DNA of 64,000 nucleotides from Paraburkholderia nodosa DSM 21604 (GTDB lineage Bacteria; Pseudomonadota; Gammaproteobacteria; Burkholderiales; Burkholderiaceae): assembly GCF_000519185.1 (NCBI RefSeq), contig NZ_JAFA01000028.1, forward strand, positions 31,919-95,918, in the 5' to 3' direction. Shown one piece after another: positions 1 to 7,827 of the stretch; position 1 is the first letter of the stretch, and each line of letters opens with the position of its first letter. The notes beneath the pieces were generated by a model. The model had not been told where the DNA came from, made no database searches, and was given only the letters and a program-made list of their open reading frames with translations. The position numbers and the translations under genes were made by a program.

Positions 1-2
1 CC

Positions 3-38
3 CGCCGGTTCCGGCGCGACATGCGCTGCGAAACGTGA
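3..38 (+). CDS. possible 3' end of an upstream gene (partial)
   Basis: The frame entering at base 3 stays open to a TGA at 36-38, ending in residues DMRCET. If real, it is the tail of a gene just upstream of the isomerase pair and probably in the same operon. Only 11 codons are visible, so neither product nor reality can be judged. Confidence 0.2.
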   Translation, partial: RRFRRDMRCET

Positions 39-62
39 GCGCAGATGCGCAACAAGGTAACC

Positions 63-824
63 ATGACTGATTCCCTCTTTTGGGTCGGCACGAGCTGGAA
101 GATGAACAAGACGCTGGCGGAAGCGATCGCTTTTGCCGAGCGCATGCTTGCCAGCCCCGACGACCCACGCATTCAGTGCTTCGTGATTCCGCCTTTCACC
201 GCGATTCGGGAAGTCAAATCCATTCTTGCGGAGACCGGTATCAAGGTCGGCGCGCAAAACATGCACTGGGATGAGCACGGCGCCTGGACCGGCGAAATTG
301 CGCCGCCGATGCTCGTCGATTGCGGAATGGATCTCGTCGAACTGGGCCATTCCGAACGGCGCGAGCATTTCGGCGAGACCGACGACACTGTTGGCCTCAA
401 GGTCGAGGCCGCCGTGCGCCATGGGCTGACGCCGTTGGTCTGTATCGGCGAGACGCTCGCCGACAAGCAAAGCGGCCGGGCCGCGGAAGTGCTGGCTGCC
501 GAGGTCCGTGGCGCACTGGCAAGACTCGGCCCGGAACAGCGCGCAGCGCCGATTCTGCTCGCGTACGAGCCGGTGTGGGCCATTGGCGAACACGGCGTTC
601 CCGCCAGCCCCGAGTACGCCGACGCGCGACAGGCGGAAATCAGTCAGGTCGCTCAGGCGATTCTCGGCCGCCGCATCCCGTGCCTGTACGGCGGCTCGGT
701 CAACCCCGACAACTGCGCCGAACTCACGGCCTGCCCGAATATCGACGGGCTTTTCATCGGCCGTTCGGCGTGGCATGTGAGCGGGTATCTGGACATATTG
801 AAGCGCGTCGGGGCAGTGCTCTGA
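63..824 (+). CDS. tpiA: triose-phosphate isomerase family protein (probable C4-sugar-phosphate isomerase)
   Basis: A 253-residue TIM-barrel isomerase of about normal TPI length. The three catalytic residues are present: Lys13 in TSWKMNK, His96 in ELGHSERR and Glu169 in AYEPVWAIG. The GGSVNPDN phosphate-binding loop and a C-terminal IDGLFIGRSAW segment are also visible. I chose the ATG at 63, preceded by AAGG; an in-frame ATG at 45 would add six residues. It lies 43 bp upstream of an RpiB-type isomerase. In erythritol/threitol operons this pair (EryH/EryI, or LerI/DerI) interconverts L-erythrulose-1-phosphate, D-erythrulose-4-phosphate and D-erythrose-4-phosphate. I infer that role from the pairing; a second glycolytic TPI is the alternative. 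Confidence 0.85.
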   Translation: MTDSLFWVGTSWKMNKTLAEAIAFAERMLASPDDPRIQCFVIPPFTAIREVKSILAETGIKVGAQNMHWDEHGAWTGEIAPPMLVDCGMDLVELGHSERREHFGETDDTVGLKVEAAVRHGLTPLVCIGETLADKQSGRAAEVLAAEVRGALARLGPEQRAAPILLAYEPVWAIGEHGVPASPEYADARQAEISQVAQAILGRRIPCLYGGSVNPDNCAELTACPNIDGLFIGRSAWHVSGYLDILKRVGAVL

Positions 825-867
825 CCACGATGCGGGCTTGCCAACCCCTATTCTCAAGGAGATCGCC

Positions 868-1323
868 ATGAAAGTGGCCATTGGAGGCGACAGTGCCGGA
901 GTCGGATTGGCCCGGGTGCTGGCCGACTACCTGAAAGATCGTTTCGACGTCTTCGAAGTGTCGAGCAACGAATCGAATCCGAATGAGTTTTACGCCAATC
1001 TCTCGGACCGCGTGGCATCCGGCGTGATCAGCGGCGCATACGACCGCGCGATTCTCGTGTGCGGCACCGGCATCGGTGTCAGCATTTCGGCGAACAAGGT
1101 GCCGGGCATTCGCGCCGCGCTGTGCCACGACACCTACTCCGCGGAACGCGCGGCGCTCTCGAACAATGCGCAGATCATCACGATGGGCTCGCGCGTGATC
1201 GGGCCGGAGGTGGCCAAGGCCATTGCCGATGCTTTTCTCGACAACACGTTCGACGAAAACGGGCGTAGCGCAGGCAACGTCGCGGCGATCAACGAAGTGG
1301 ATTCGAAGTATCACCACCGGTAA
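868..1323 (+). CDS. rpiB: RpiB/LacA-type sugar-phosphate isomerase, probable D-erythrulose-4-phosphate isomerase
   Basis: This is a 151-residue RpiB-family cytoplasmic isomerase. The family's catalytic Cys is visible at residue 65 in ILVCGTGIG, followed by the SISANK phosphate-binding segment, and the N-terminus reads KVAIGGDSAG. AAGGAG at 856-861 places the start at 868. It follows the TPI-like gene and completes an EryH/EryI-like pair. In pentose metabolism the family converts ribose-5-P to ribulose-5-P; in erythritol operons the equivalent protein handles D-erythrulose-4-P. It converges with metI after 31 bp. Confidence 0.85.
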   Translation: MKVAIGGDSAGVGLARVLADYLKDRFDVFEVSSNESNPNEFYANLSDRVASGVISGAYDRAILVCGTGIGVSISANKVPGIRAALCHDTYSAERAALSNNAQIITMGSRVIGPEVAKAIADAFLDNTFDENGRSAGNVAAINEVDSKYHHR

Positions 1324-1354
1324 CTCGACGGATTTCCTGCACGGCTGGGCGTCG

Positions 1355-2011
1355 TCAGTGCTTGCGATCGACCCGGCGAGCGAAATATTCGCCGATCAGC
1401 TGAATCACCGATACGAGCGCGACCAGGATGAAGATCACGACGATCATCACCCGGGTTTCATAGCGTTCGTAGCCATAGCGAATCGCCATGTCGCCAAGGC
1501 CGCCGCCGCCGACGGCGCCGGCCATCGCCGACATGTCGATCATCGCGATTGCGGTTACCGTGACGCCGCCGAGAATGCCGGGCAGCGCTTCGGGCAACAG
1601 CACGTGGTGGACGATCTGGGAGCGTTTGCAGCCCATCGCGCGCGCGGCCTCGATGAGCCCTGGCTCCACACCGCCGAGATTGACCTGGACGATGCGCGCA
1701 AAGAACGGAATCAGGTTCGCGCTCAACGGCACGACGGCGGCCCACGCGCCCAGCGTCGTACCGACAATGAAGCGCGTGACCGGCAGCAGCGCGACCAGCA
1801 GGATGATGAAGGGGATCGCGCGGAACATGTTAATGGCGGTCGAGAGCGTCTTGTGCAGTAGCGGTCGCGGATAAAGCCCGCCCGGTGCGTTCACCGTGAG
1901 CACGATCGCGAGCAGCATGCCGGCGACGATCGCGATCAGCATCGACGCGCCCACCATTAGCAGGGTCTGCAGCAGGGCCTGCACGTAGCGGTCAGCCAGG
2001 GTTGGCGACAT
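1355..2011 (-). CDS. metI: MetI-like ABC transporter permease
   Basis: A 218-residue inner-membrane permease with about five hydrophobic segments. It carries the cytoplasmic EAA loop (IEAARAMGCKRSQIVHHVLLP) that docks onto the ATPase. Length and the ending, which includes VIQLIGEYFARR, fit the MetI branch for D/L-methionine or a related thiol amino acid. It lies 44 bp downstream of metQ in the same direction. No MetN ATPase gene is present here, because the next gene is rpiB on the other strand. The system must borrow an ATPase encoded elsewhere or be incomplete. Confidence 0.88.
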   Translation of the reverse strand: MSPTLADRYVQALLQTLLMVGASMLIAIVAGMLLAIVLTVNAPGGLYPRPLLHKTLSTAINMFRAIPFIILLVALLPVTRFIVGTTLGAWAAVVPLSANLIPFFARIVQVNLGGVEPGLIEAARAMGCKRSQIVHHVLLPEALPGILGGVTVTAIAMIDMSAMAGAVGGGGLGDMAIRYGYERYETRVMIVVIFILVALVSVIQLIGEYFARRVDRKH

Positions 2012-2055
2012 AACCTTTCACCTCGAGATGGCAACATGCGCAGGCATGCGAAGTA

Positions 2056-2871
2056 TCAGAATGCGGGAGTCACGGAGCCATTGAAGTGTGTCTGGATAAA
2101 GTGCCTGACTTCCTCTGACTGATACGCCTTGACGAGCTTCGGCACCCACGGCGCGTTGCGGTCCTGCTCGCGCACCGCGATGATGTTCACGTAGGGGTTG
2201 TGCTCCTTGTGCTCGACCGCGATGCCGTCGCGCGTGGCGTAAAGGCCCGCCTCGGACGCCACGTTATTGACGATGGCTGCGGCATCGACGTCGGGCAGCG
2301 AGCGCGCCTGGACCAGCGGGTCGGCCTCGACGAAATTCAGCTTGCGTGGGTTGGAGCGCACGTCCTGTAGCGAAGCGGTGCCGGTGTAGGGATCGAAGCC
2401 ATCGCGCAACGTGATGAGCTTGTGATCGCGCAGGATCACGAGGGCCCGGGTCTGGTTGCTCGGGTCGGCAGGAATGCTGACCGTTGCGCCGACAGGGAGC
2501 GCCTCGAGCGACTTGTACTTCTTCGAGTAGAAGCCGATAGGCGAAATATACGTGTCGCCAACCGCCACGATCTTGTAGCCGCGCGACTTGACCTGATCGC
2601 GCAGATACGGAATGTGCTGGAAGGAATTGGCGTTCAGATCGCCGTTGTTCAGCGCCTCATTCGGGCTTGCGGTGCCGCTGATCACGATTGCCTCCACATC
2701 CAGCCCGTCCTTCTTCGCAACCTGCGTGACGACCTCCCAGATCTGCTCGTCTACGCCGCCGGCCACACCCACCTTGAGCGGCGTCGGCGAGCCGGCGGAG
2801 AAGGCGGGAGCGCTGGAAAACGGCAGCACGAGCGCGAGCGCGGCGAGAATGGACAGAGTGCGTCGAATCAT
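2056..2871 (-). CDS. metQ: MetQ/NlpA-family substrate-binding protein
   Basis: This is a 271-residue periplasmic binding protein of the NlpA/MetQ family. A typical Sec signal peptide (MIRRTLSILAALALVLP) ends near an Ala-rich APAFSAG site. There is no lipobox Cys, so unlike many MetQ proteins it should be soluble. Family motifs include GVDEQIWEVV, ANSFQHIPYL and IPADPSNQTRAL. I chose the ATG at 2871, preceded by CGGAG, over a longer open frame. It is the first gene of a two-gene metQ-metI unit. The methionine-type ligand is inferred from family only. Confidence 0.88.
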   Translation of the reverse strand: MIRRTLSILAALALVLPFSSAPAFSAGSPTPLKVGVAGGVDEQIWEVVTQVAKKDGLDVEAIVISGTASPNEALNNGDLNANSFQHIPYLRDQVKSRGYKIVAVGDTYISPIGFYSKKYKSLEALPVGATVSIPADPSNQTRALVILRDHKLITLRDGFDPYTGTASLQDVRSNPRKLNFVEADPLVQARSLPDVDAAAIVNNVASEAGLYATRDGIAVEHKEHNPYVNIIAVREQDRNAPWVPKLVKAYQSEEVRHFIQTHFNGSVTPAF

Positions 2872-3166
2872 GAAGATGGCTCCGGGGTGAAAGGATGGGT
2901 TGGCACGCCGGGCAATTATAGGAACGTAGATCTGCGTGGCACTACGAATGGATTGTCGAATGCTAATGACGCGCGCCGGTCGATCCATGCCGGCGAGTGC
3001 GCCATGTTCAACGCAGCCCGCCCGGCGAAGATGCGCCGGATGATCGTCAAAGTGCGGGCGGCGTCGCGGCGCGCGAACACGGGATGTAGACGAATTTTGG
3101 CTGGTAGGCTTTTTAGTGGATTGCTATATACTTTTCCAACTTTTCTTGTCTCGGGGCGACGACGCT
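2872..3166. other. divergent intergenic region metQ / binding-protein gene
   Basis: 295 bp without a convincing gene, holding the promoters of both flanking genes. The right part is A/T-rich and contains an extended -10 like element, TGCTATATA, at 3122-3130, about 36 bp before the GTG start at 3167. No good -35 box is visible. I see no palindrome of note. Confidence 0.5.
3122..3132 (+). promoter_or_regulatory. candidate extended -10 promoter element
   Basis: TGCTATATACT matches an extended -10 (TGnTATAAT-like) upstream of the binding-protein gene that starts at 3167. Identified by eye only; no transcript data. Confidence 0.35.
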
Positions 3167-3928
3167 GTGAAAAAATTCTTCCTCACCCTTGCCGCCTCGG
3201 TGGCCGCCTGTGCTATCTGGTCTGTCGCCGCACACGCGGAAGACCGCGAACTGGTTGTGGCATCGAGCGCGACCTATACGCCGTTCGCGTTTGAAAACAA
3301 GGACAAGCAGATCGTAGGTTTTGACATCGACATCATCGATGCGATCGCCAGGCAGCAGCATATGAAACTGCGTATTGTGAACACGCCGTTCACCAGCATC
3401 TTCGCGTCGCTCAACAATGGCGACGTGGACCTGGTCATCTCCGGTGTCACGATCAACGACAAGCGTAAGCAGAGTTTTGACTTCTCGACGCCGTATTTCG
3501 ATGCGCGCCAGTTGATCGCGGTGCCCAAGAGCAGTTCGGTGAAGTCGCTGAAGGACCTGGATGGCAAGAAGGTCTCCGTGGTGAGCGGTTCCACGGCTGA
3601 CGATGTCATGAGCCGTGAGGTGGGCAAGACCAACCCGAATATCCGCCGTTTCGAAAGCACGCCGCTCATCATTTCCGAACTGGCTTCAGGTGGAGTAGAC
3701 GCGGCAATTGGCGACAACGGTGTCATTGCGTACCGGGTATCGCAGAATCCTGGTCTCAAGACCGTGGAAGACGCGAATTTCCCCAAGGAATACTACGGAA
3801 TCGTCGTCCGCAAGGGCGACAAGGCGCTGCTGGACAAGATTAACGCCGGGTTGGCGGCGATCCGCGCAGATGGCAGCTACAACGTGATCTACAAGAAGTG
3901 GTTCAACCAGGACTTCAAGCCGCAATAA
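3167..3928 (+). CDS. polar amino acid ABC transporter substrate-binding protein (SBP family 3)
   Basis: A 253-residue periplasmic binding protein with a signal peptide (VKKFFLTLAASVAACAIW... cleaved after AAHA). The family 3 signature GFDIDIIDAIARQ lies near residue 50, and the YTPFAFENKDKQIVGFD stretch is typical of ArtJ/HisJ/GlnH proteins. I chose the GTG at 3167, immediately before the signal peptide; upstream in-frame codons add an implausible segment. It is followed after 62 bp by a permease. Placement beside guanidinobutyrate and ketoarginine genes suggests a basic amino acid such as arginine, but the ligand cannot be read from the sequence. Confidence 0.88.
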   Translation: MKKFFLTLAASVAACAIWSVAAHAEDRELVVASSATYTPFAFENKDKQIVGFDIDIIDAIARQQHMKLRIVNTPFTSIFASLNNGDVDLVISGVTINDKRKQSFDFSTPYFDARQLIAVPKSSSVKSLKDLDGKKVSVVSGSTADDVMSREVGKTNPNIRRFESTPLIISELASGGVDAAIGDNGVIAYRVSQNPGLKTVEDANFPKEYYGIVVRKGDKALLDKINAGLAAIRADGSYNVIYKKWFNQDFKPQ

Positions 3929-3939
3929 TGGCGTGATGC

Positions 3940-3955
3940 CCCGGCGCGCGCCGGG
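3940..3955. terminator. GC-rich hairpin between binding protein and permease
   Basis: A perfect 16-bp self-complementary sequence (CCCGGCGC followed by its reverse complement). It lies between the binding-protein stop at 3928 and the permease start at 3991. There is no T-tract. It could stabilise the upstream transcript or attenuate the permease, as is common between binding-protein and permease genes. Confidence 0.35.
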
Positions 3956-3990
3956 CCCGCCCGCGCTTCGGCCTTTTATTGAAAGCGAGC

Positions 3991-4773
3991 ATGGAAGACA
4001 GCAATCCGGTCATGTGGTTCGGCTGGTTCCGCCCGGACATCCTGGTGGAGTACAGGCAACTGTTCTGGGAGGGGGCACTGGTCACCGTTGGCACGACGGT
4101 GGCCTGCGTGCTGATGGGCTGCGCCCTGGGCCTGTTGTTGGCGCTGGCGCGGCTTGCCGACGCGAGGCATCAGCCGTGGCGGACGGTGTGCAAATATGTG
4201 CTCCGTTGGCCGTCTACGGCCTATGTGAGTTTCTTTCGTGGTACGCCGTTGTTCGTGCAGATCTTGCTGATGCATTTCGCGGTGATGCCGGTGTTCATCC
4301 ATCCTGTGCACGGGCTCCTGATTAGCGGCGATCTGGCTCGAACCTTGAAGCAGAATCACGGGGCGCTGATCTCGGGCGTGGCGGCGCTGACGCTGAACTC
4401 CAGCGCTTATATCTCCGAGGTGTTTCGCGCAGGCATCCAGTCGATTGCGATCGGCCAGAGGCAGGCGGGCCAGTCGCTCGGCATGACGCACGGACAGATG
4501 ATGCGTTACGTTGTGATTCCCCAGGCCTTCCGGCGCATGTTGCCGCCACTGGGCAACAACGTGATTTCGCTGCTCAAGGACACGTCGTTGATCTCGGCAA
4601 TCGGTCTCGGTGAGATGGCCTATGCTGCACGCACTGTGGCCGGTGCCTACGGTCGCTACTGGGAGCCTTACCTGGCGATTGCCGCAGCATACTGGCTGAT
4701 GACACTGGCGCTGACAATGGGCCTGCGCAGGCTGGAGGATCACCTGGCGCGAACCGATCGCGTCGCACGGTAA
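3991..4773 (+). CDS. polar amino acid ABC transporter permease (HisM/GlnP type)
   Basis: This is a 260-residue inner-membrane permease with about five hydrophobic segments. It has the AYVSFFRGTPLFVQ motif typical of polar amino acid permeases and the EAA loop RQAGQSLGMTHGQMMRYVVIPQ. I chose the ATG at 3991, preceded by a GAAAGCGAG purine run; a TTG at 3979 is possible. It pairs with the binding protein at 3167. No ATPase gene follows, since the next gene, gbuA, is on the opposite strand and converges with it. Confidence 0.88.
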   Translation: MEDSNPVMWFGWFRPDILVEYRQLFWEGALVTVGTTVACVLMGCALGLLLALARLADARHQPWRTVCKYVLRWPSTAYVSFFRGTPLFVQILLMHFAVMPVFIHPVHGLLISGDLARTLKQNHGALISGVAALTLNSSAYISEVFRAGIQSIAIGQRQAGQSLGMTHGQMMRYVVIPQAFRRMLPPLGNNVISLLKDTSLISAIGLGEMAYAARTVAGAYGRYWEPYLAIAAAYWLMTLALTMGLRRLEDHLARTDRVAR

Positions 4774-4852
4774 CGCACCCCGTTTTGATCGAGTAGCGCG
4801 TCCGTCAGCTCGAGCAAAGCGGGGTCGCCGCCAAAGCGGGCAATATCCCGAT

Positions 4853-5806
4853 TCACGCGCGGCGCTTCACACGCGGGAGCACGCACAGCGCTTCGTATGC
4901 GAGATTGGCGGCTAGCAGGGCGGTGGTGCCGAACGGATCGTACGGCGGCGCGACTTCGACCACATCGGCGCCCACGAGGTCGAGCCCCCATGCGCCACGA
5001 ATGATTTCGAGGGCTTGCGGGACCGTCAGTCCCGCGATCTCCGGCGTGCCGGTACCGGGCGCGTAAGCCGGGTCGATCCCGTCGATATCGAAACTCAAAT
5101 ACACCGGTCCTCCGCCAACGCGCTCGCGCACCTCTGCCATCAACGGTTCGAGCGAGCGGTTCCAGCATTCCTCGGCTTGCACCACGCGAAAACCCTGTTC
5201 GCGGCACCAGTCGAAGTCTTCGGCGGCGTAGCCGGTGCCGCGCAGACCGATCTGCACCACACGCTGGCAGTCGAGCAGCCCTTCCTCGACGGCGCGGCGA
5301 AACGGTGTGCCGTGCGCGATCTTCTCGCCCATCATCGTGTCGTTGACGTCCGCGTGCGCGTCGACGTGAATCAGTCCGACCTTGCCGTGCTTGCGATGAA
5401 TGGCACGCAGGATCGGCAGCGTGATCGTATGGTCGCCGCCGAGCGTGATCGGCGTCGCGCCGTGGCTCAGGATTGCGTCGTAGGCGGTCTCGATCCGCGC
5501 GATCGAATCGGGGAGGTTGTACGGATTGATCGCGACATCGCCGATATCCGCGACACGCAGCGAATCGAACGGTGCGGCGCGTGTCGCCATGTTGTACGGG
5601 CGCAGCAACACCGATTCGGTGCGAATCTGGCGCGGCCCGTAGCGCGCGCCGGTGCGATTCGATGTGCCCAGATCGAACGGCACGCCCACGAAGCATGCAT
5701 CGAGCCCTTCGGCATTCTGCACGTTGGGCAGCCGCATCATCGTCGCGATCCCGCCGCAGCGCGGCATCGCATTGCCGCCCAGGGGCTGGAAATATTCTAT
5801 GTCCAT
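4853..5806 (-). CDS. gbuA: guanidinobutyrase (ureohydrolase family)
   Basis: A 317-residue manganese ureohydrolase predicted to split 4-guanidinobutyrate into 4-aminobutyrate and urea. The metal ligands are His126 (GGDHT), Asp149/His151/Asp153 (VDAHAD) and Asp240/Asp242 (SFDIDGID). The N-terminus (EYFQPLGGNAMPRCGG) and the GLDACFVGVPFDLGTSNR segment closely resemble Pseudomonas aeruginosa GbuA as I remember it, more than agmatinase SpeB. The start at 5806 has a CTGGAG ribosome site. It is divergent from aruI and the aldehyde dehydrogenase, which would make its substrate from arginine. Agmatinase activity cannot be excluded. Confidence 0.88.
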   Translation of the reverse strand: MDIEYFQPLGGNAMPRCGGIATMMRLPNVQNAEGLDACFVGVPFDLGTSNRTGARYGPRQIRTESVLLRPYNMATRAAPFDSLRVADIGDVAINPYNLPDSIARIETAYDAILSHGATPITLGGDHTITLPILRAIHRKHGKVGLIHVDAHADVNDTMMGEKIAHGTPFRRAVEEGLLDCQRVVQIGLRGTGYAAEDFDWCREQGFRVVQAEECWNRSLEPLMAEVRERVGGGPVYLSFDIDGIDPAYAPGTGTPEIAGLTVPQALEIIRGAWGLDLVGADVVEVAPPYDPFGTTALLAANLAYEALCVLPRVKRRA

Positions 5807-6132
5807 GATTCGCTCCAGTTGCATTCGGTTAGACGCTTAAAAGCATTCACTGAATGCATTTTCTGCGCGAGGGCGGGACACGAACAATCGAAATAATTTC
5901 ATGCGACGCATGTCCCCCAGTCATGGGTCGGCGTAAACCCTTGCACGCCGTCGTGCGGATGTGGGTTTTCCTCAGGTCATGCAAGAAGCTCATGCACCTC
6001 ATGAAAACATATCGATTGTCCGCGCCGCATGGCGCCGCCGAGAATGGTTTGGACAACGACGCAGATGCGTGTGCATAGGCCAGCCGGGCCGGCATTTGCA
6101 TCGGGCGGTACCAACCAGGAACGCGACCATCC
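5807..6132. other. divergent regulatory region gbuA / aruI
   Basis: 326 bp without a supported gene. It holds the palindrome at 5843-5857 and three closely spaced TCATG-containing repeats at roughly 5976-6007 (TCATGCA, TCATGCA, TCATGAA). Both may be binding sites for an arginine-pathway regulator that is not encoded next to it. Confidence 0.5.
5843..5857. promoter_or_regulatory. palindrome, candidate operator of gbuA
   Basis: GCATTCA-C-TGAATGC is a perfect 7+1+7 palindrome about 37 bp upstream of the gbuA start codon. A further TGCATTC half-site occurs closer to the gene, near 5820. The position suits a repressor or activator site. Confidence 0.4.
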
Positions 6133-7827
6133 ATGAACTATCCGGAATTTACCGCCAGCTTCGAGGAAGCCGGCGCGCGGCCAATTGAATGGCCCCATAC
6201 AACGGGCCTGACCTGCGCAGAGGCGCTCGTCACCCTGCTCGAAGGATACGGCGTCCAGTACGTTTTCGGCATCCCGGGCGTGCATACGGTCGAGCTTTAT
6301 CGGGGTCTAGCCGCTTCGTCCCTTCGCCACGTCACGCCGCGCCATGAGCAGGGTGCGGGCTTCATGGCGGACGGCTATGCACGCGTGACCGGAAAACCGG
6401 GCGTGTGCTTCATCATCACCGGGCCGGGCATGACGAACATCGCGACCGCGATGGCGCAGGCCTATGCCGACTCCATTCCGATGCTGGTGATTTCGAGCGT
6501 CAATGCACGGCGCGAACTCGGCAACGGAGACGGGCGCCTGCACGAACTGCCGTCGCAGCGCGGCGTGTTCGCCGGGCTCACCGCGTTCTCGCACACACTG
6601 CTCGATGCCGCGGAGCTGCCCCAGGTGCTGGCCCGGGCATTTGCCGTTTTCGGCGGCGCGCGGCCGCGTCCCGTGCACATCGAGATTCCACTGGATGTGA
6701 TCGTCGCGCCCGCTCGCGGCATGAACCTGATGCCAGCCGTGCTGCCAGCGAAGCCGGCGGGCTGCCCGGCCGCCCTCGCTGCGGCGGCAGACCTGCTCGC
6801 CTCGGCGCGGCGTCCGCTGATTCTCGCAGGCGGTGGCGCGCTGCACGCCGCGGCCGAACTGCAGGAACTCGCCGAGCGCCTGCAGGCGCCGGTCGCGCTG
6901 ACGATCAACGCCAAGGGACTGCTGCCGCCGGGGCACCCGCTGCTGCTCGGCTCGACGCAATCGCTGCCGCCAACGCGGGCGCTGGCCCGCGAAGCGGACG
7001 TCGTGCTCGCGGTCGGCACCGAGTTGGGCGAAACCGACTACGACGTGGTGTTCGACGGCGGCTTTTCGATCGAGGGCCGGCTGATCCGCATCGACATCGA
7101 CGCGCAGCAACTGATGCGCAACTTTAGTCCCGACGTGGCCATCGCCGCCGATTCGCGGCAGGCGCTTGGCAGCCTGTCGACGCGGCTGCATGAATGCGTC
7201 ACGGCGGCGTGTCAGCGCGACTGGGGCGCGCAGCGGGTTGCGCTCGCGCGGCAGGCCGTGGAGGCCAGCTACGACGCGCCGACGCGCTCGCAGAAGCGCC
7301 TTGTCGACACGATCACGGCCGCGTTGCCACACGTCATCATCGCGGGCGACTCGACCAGCCCCGTGTATGCGGGCAACTTCGTGCACGACGCACCGCAACC
7401 GCGTTCATGGTTCAACTCGTCGACCGGCTACGGCACGCTGGGCTACGGGCTTCCGGCGGCGGTTGGCGCGAAGCTCGCCGCGCCCGATCGCCCCGTGGTT
7501 TGCCTGATCGGCGACGGCGGGCTGCAGTTCACGCTGCCGGAACTCGCCAGCGCCGTTGAAGCCAGGGTGCCCGTGGTGGTTCTCTTGTGGAACAACTTTG
7601 GCTACGGCGAGATACGCCGATACATGACGGCGCGCGACATCGTGCCGGTCGGCGTCGATATCCACACGCCGGACTTTCTCGCGCTGGCGCGCGGGTTCGG
7701 CTGCGTGGCCGCTCGCGTGGATACGCCCGATGCGCTTGCTGCCGAACTACAGCAGGCCGTATCGCGCGACATCCCCACCGTGATCGAAGTGAACGAAGCC
7801 GACTGGTTTGCACGGGTGCCGTCATGA
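6133..7827 (+). CDS. aruI: 5-guanidino-2-oxopentanoate (2-ketoarginine) decarboxylase, ThDP enzyme
   Basis: A 564-residue thiamine-diphosphate enzyme of acetolactate synthase architecture: N-terminal Pyr domain, central domain and C-terminal PP domain. The activating Glu is at residue 72 (RHEQGAG), and the ThDP/Mg motif runs from GDGGLQF to LLWNN. The FGIPGVHTVELYRG segment, where ALS has a different sequence, matches AruI of P. aeruginosa as remembered. AruI decarboxylates 2-ketoarginine to 4-guanidinobutyraldehyde. The stop overlaps the aldehyde dehydrogenase start (ATGA), and the divergent gbuA completes the route. The first enzyme, arginine:pyruvate transaminase AruH, is not in the window. 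A generic ALS-like enzyme is the alternative. Confidence 0.82.
   Translation: MNYPEFTASFEEAGARPIEWPHTTGLTCAEALVTLLEGYGVQYVFGIPGVHTVELYRGLAASSLRHVTPRHEQGAGFMADGYARVTGKPGVCFIITGPGMTNIATAMAQAYADSIPMLVISSVNARRELGNGDGRLHELPSQRGVFAGLTAFSHTLLDAAELPQVLARAFAVFGGARPRPVHIEIPLDVIVAPARGMNLMPAVLPAKPAGCPAALAAAADLLASARRPLILAGGGALHAAAELQELAERLQAPVALTINAKGLLPPGHPLLLGSTQSLPPTRALAREADVVLAVGTELGETDYDVVFDGGFSIEGRLIRIDIDAQQLMRNFSPDVAIAADSRQALGSLSTRLHECVTAACQRDWGAQRVALARQAVEASYDAPTRSQKRLVDTITAALPHVIIAGDSTSPVYAGNFVHDAPQPRSWFNSSTGYGTLGYGLPAAVGAKLAAPDRPVVCLIGDGGLQFTLPELASAVEARVPVVVLLWNNFGYGEIRRYMTARDIVPVGVDIHTPDFLALARGFGCVAARVDTPDALAAELQQAVSRDIPTVIEVNEADWFARVPS

Noticed and set aside
6133..7827. Acetolactate synthase (ilvB) as the product
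   Set aside because: No small subunit gene is present. The FGIPGVHTVELYRG segment and the gbuA/aldehyde dehydrogenase neighbours favour AruI.
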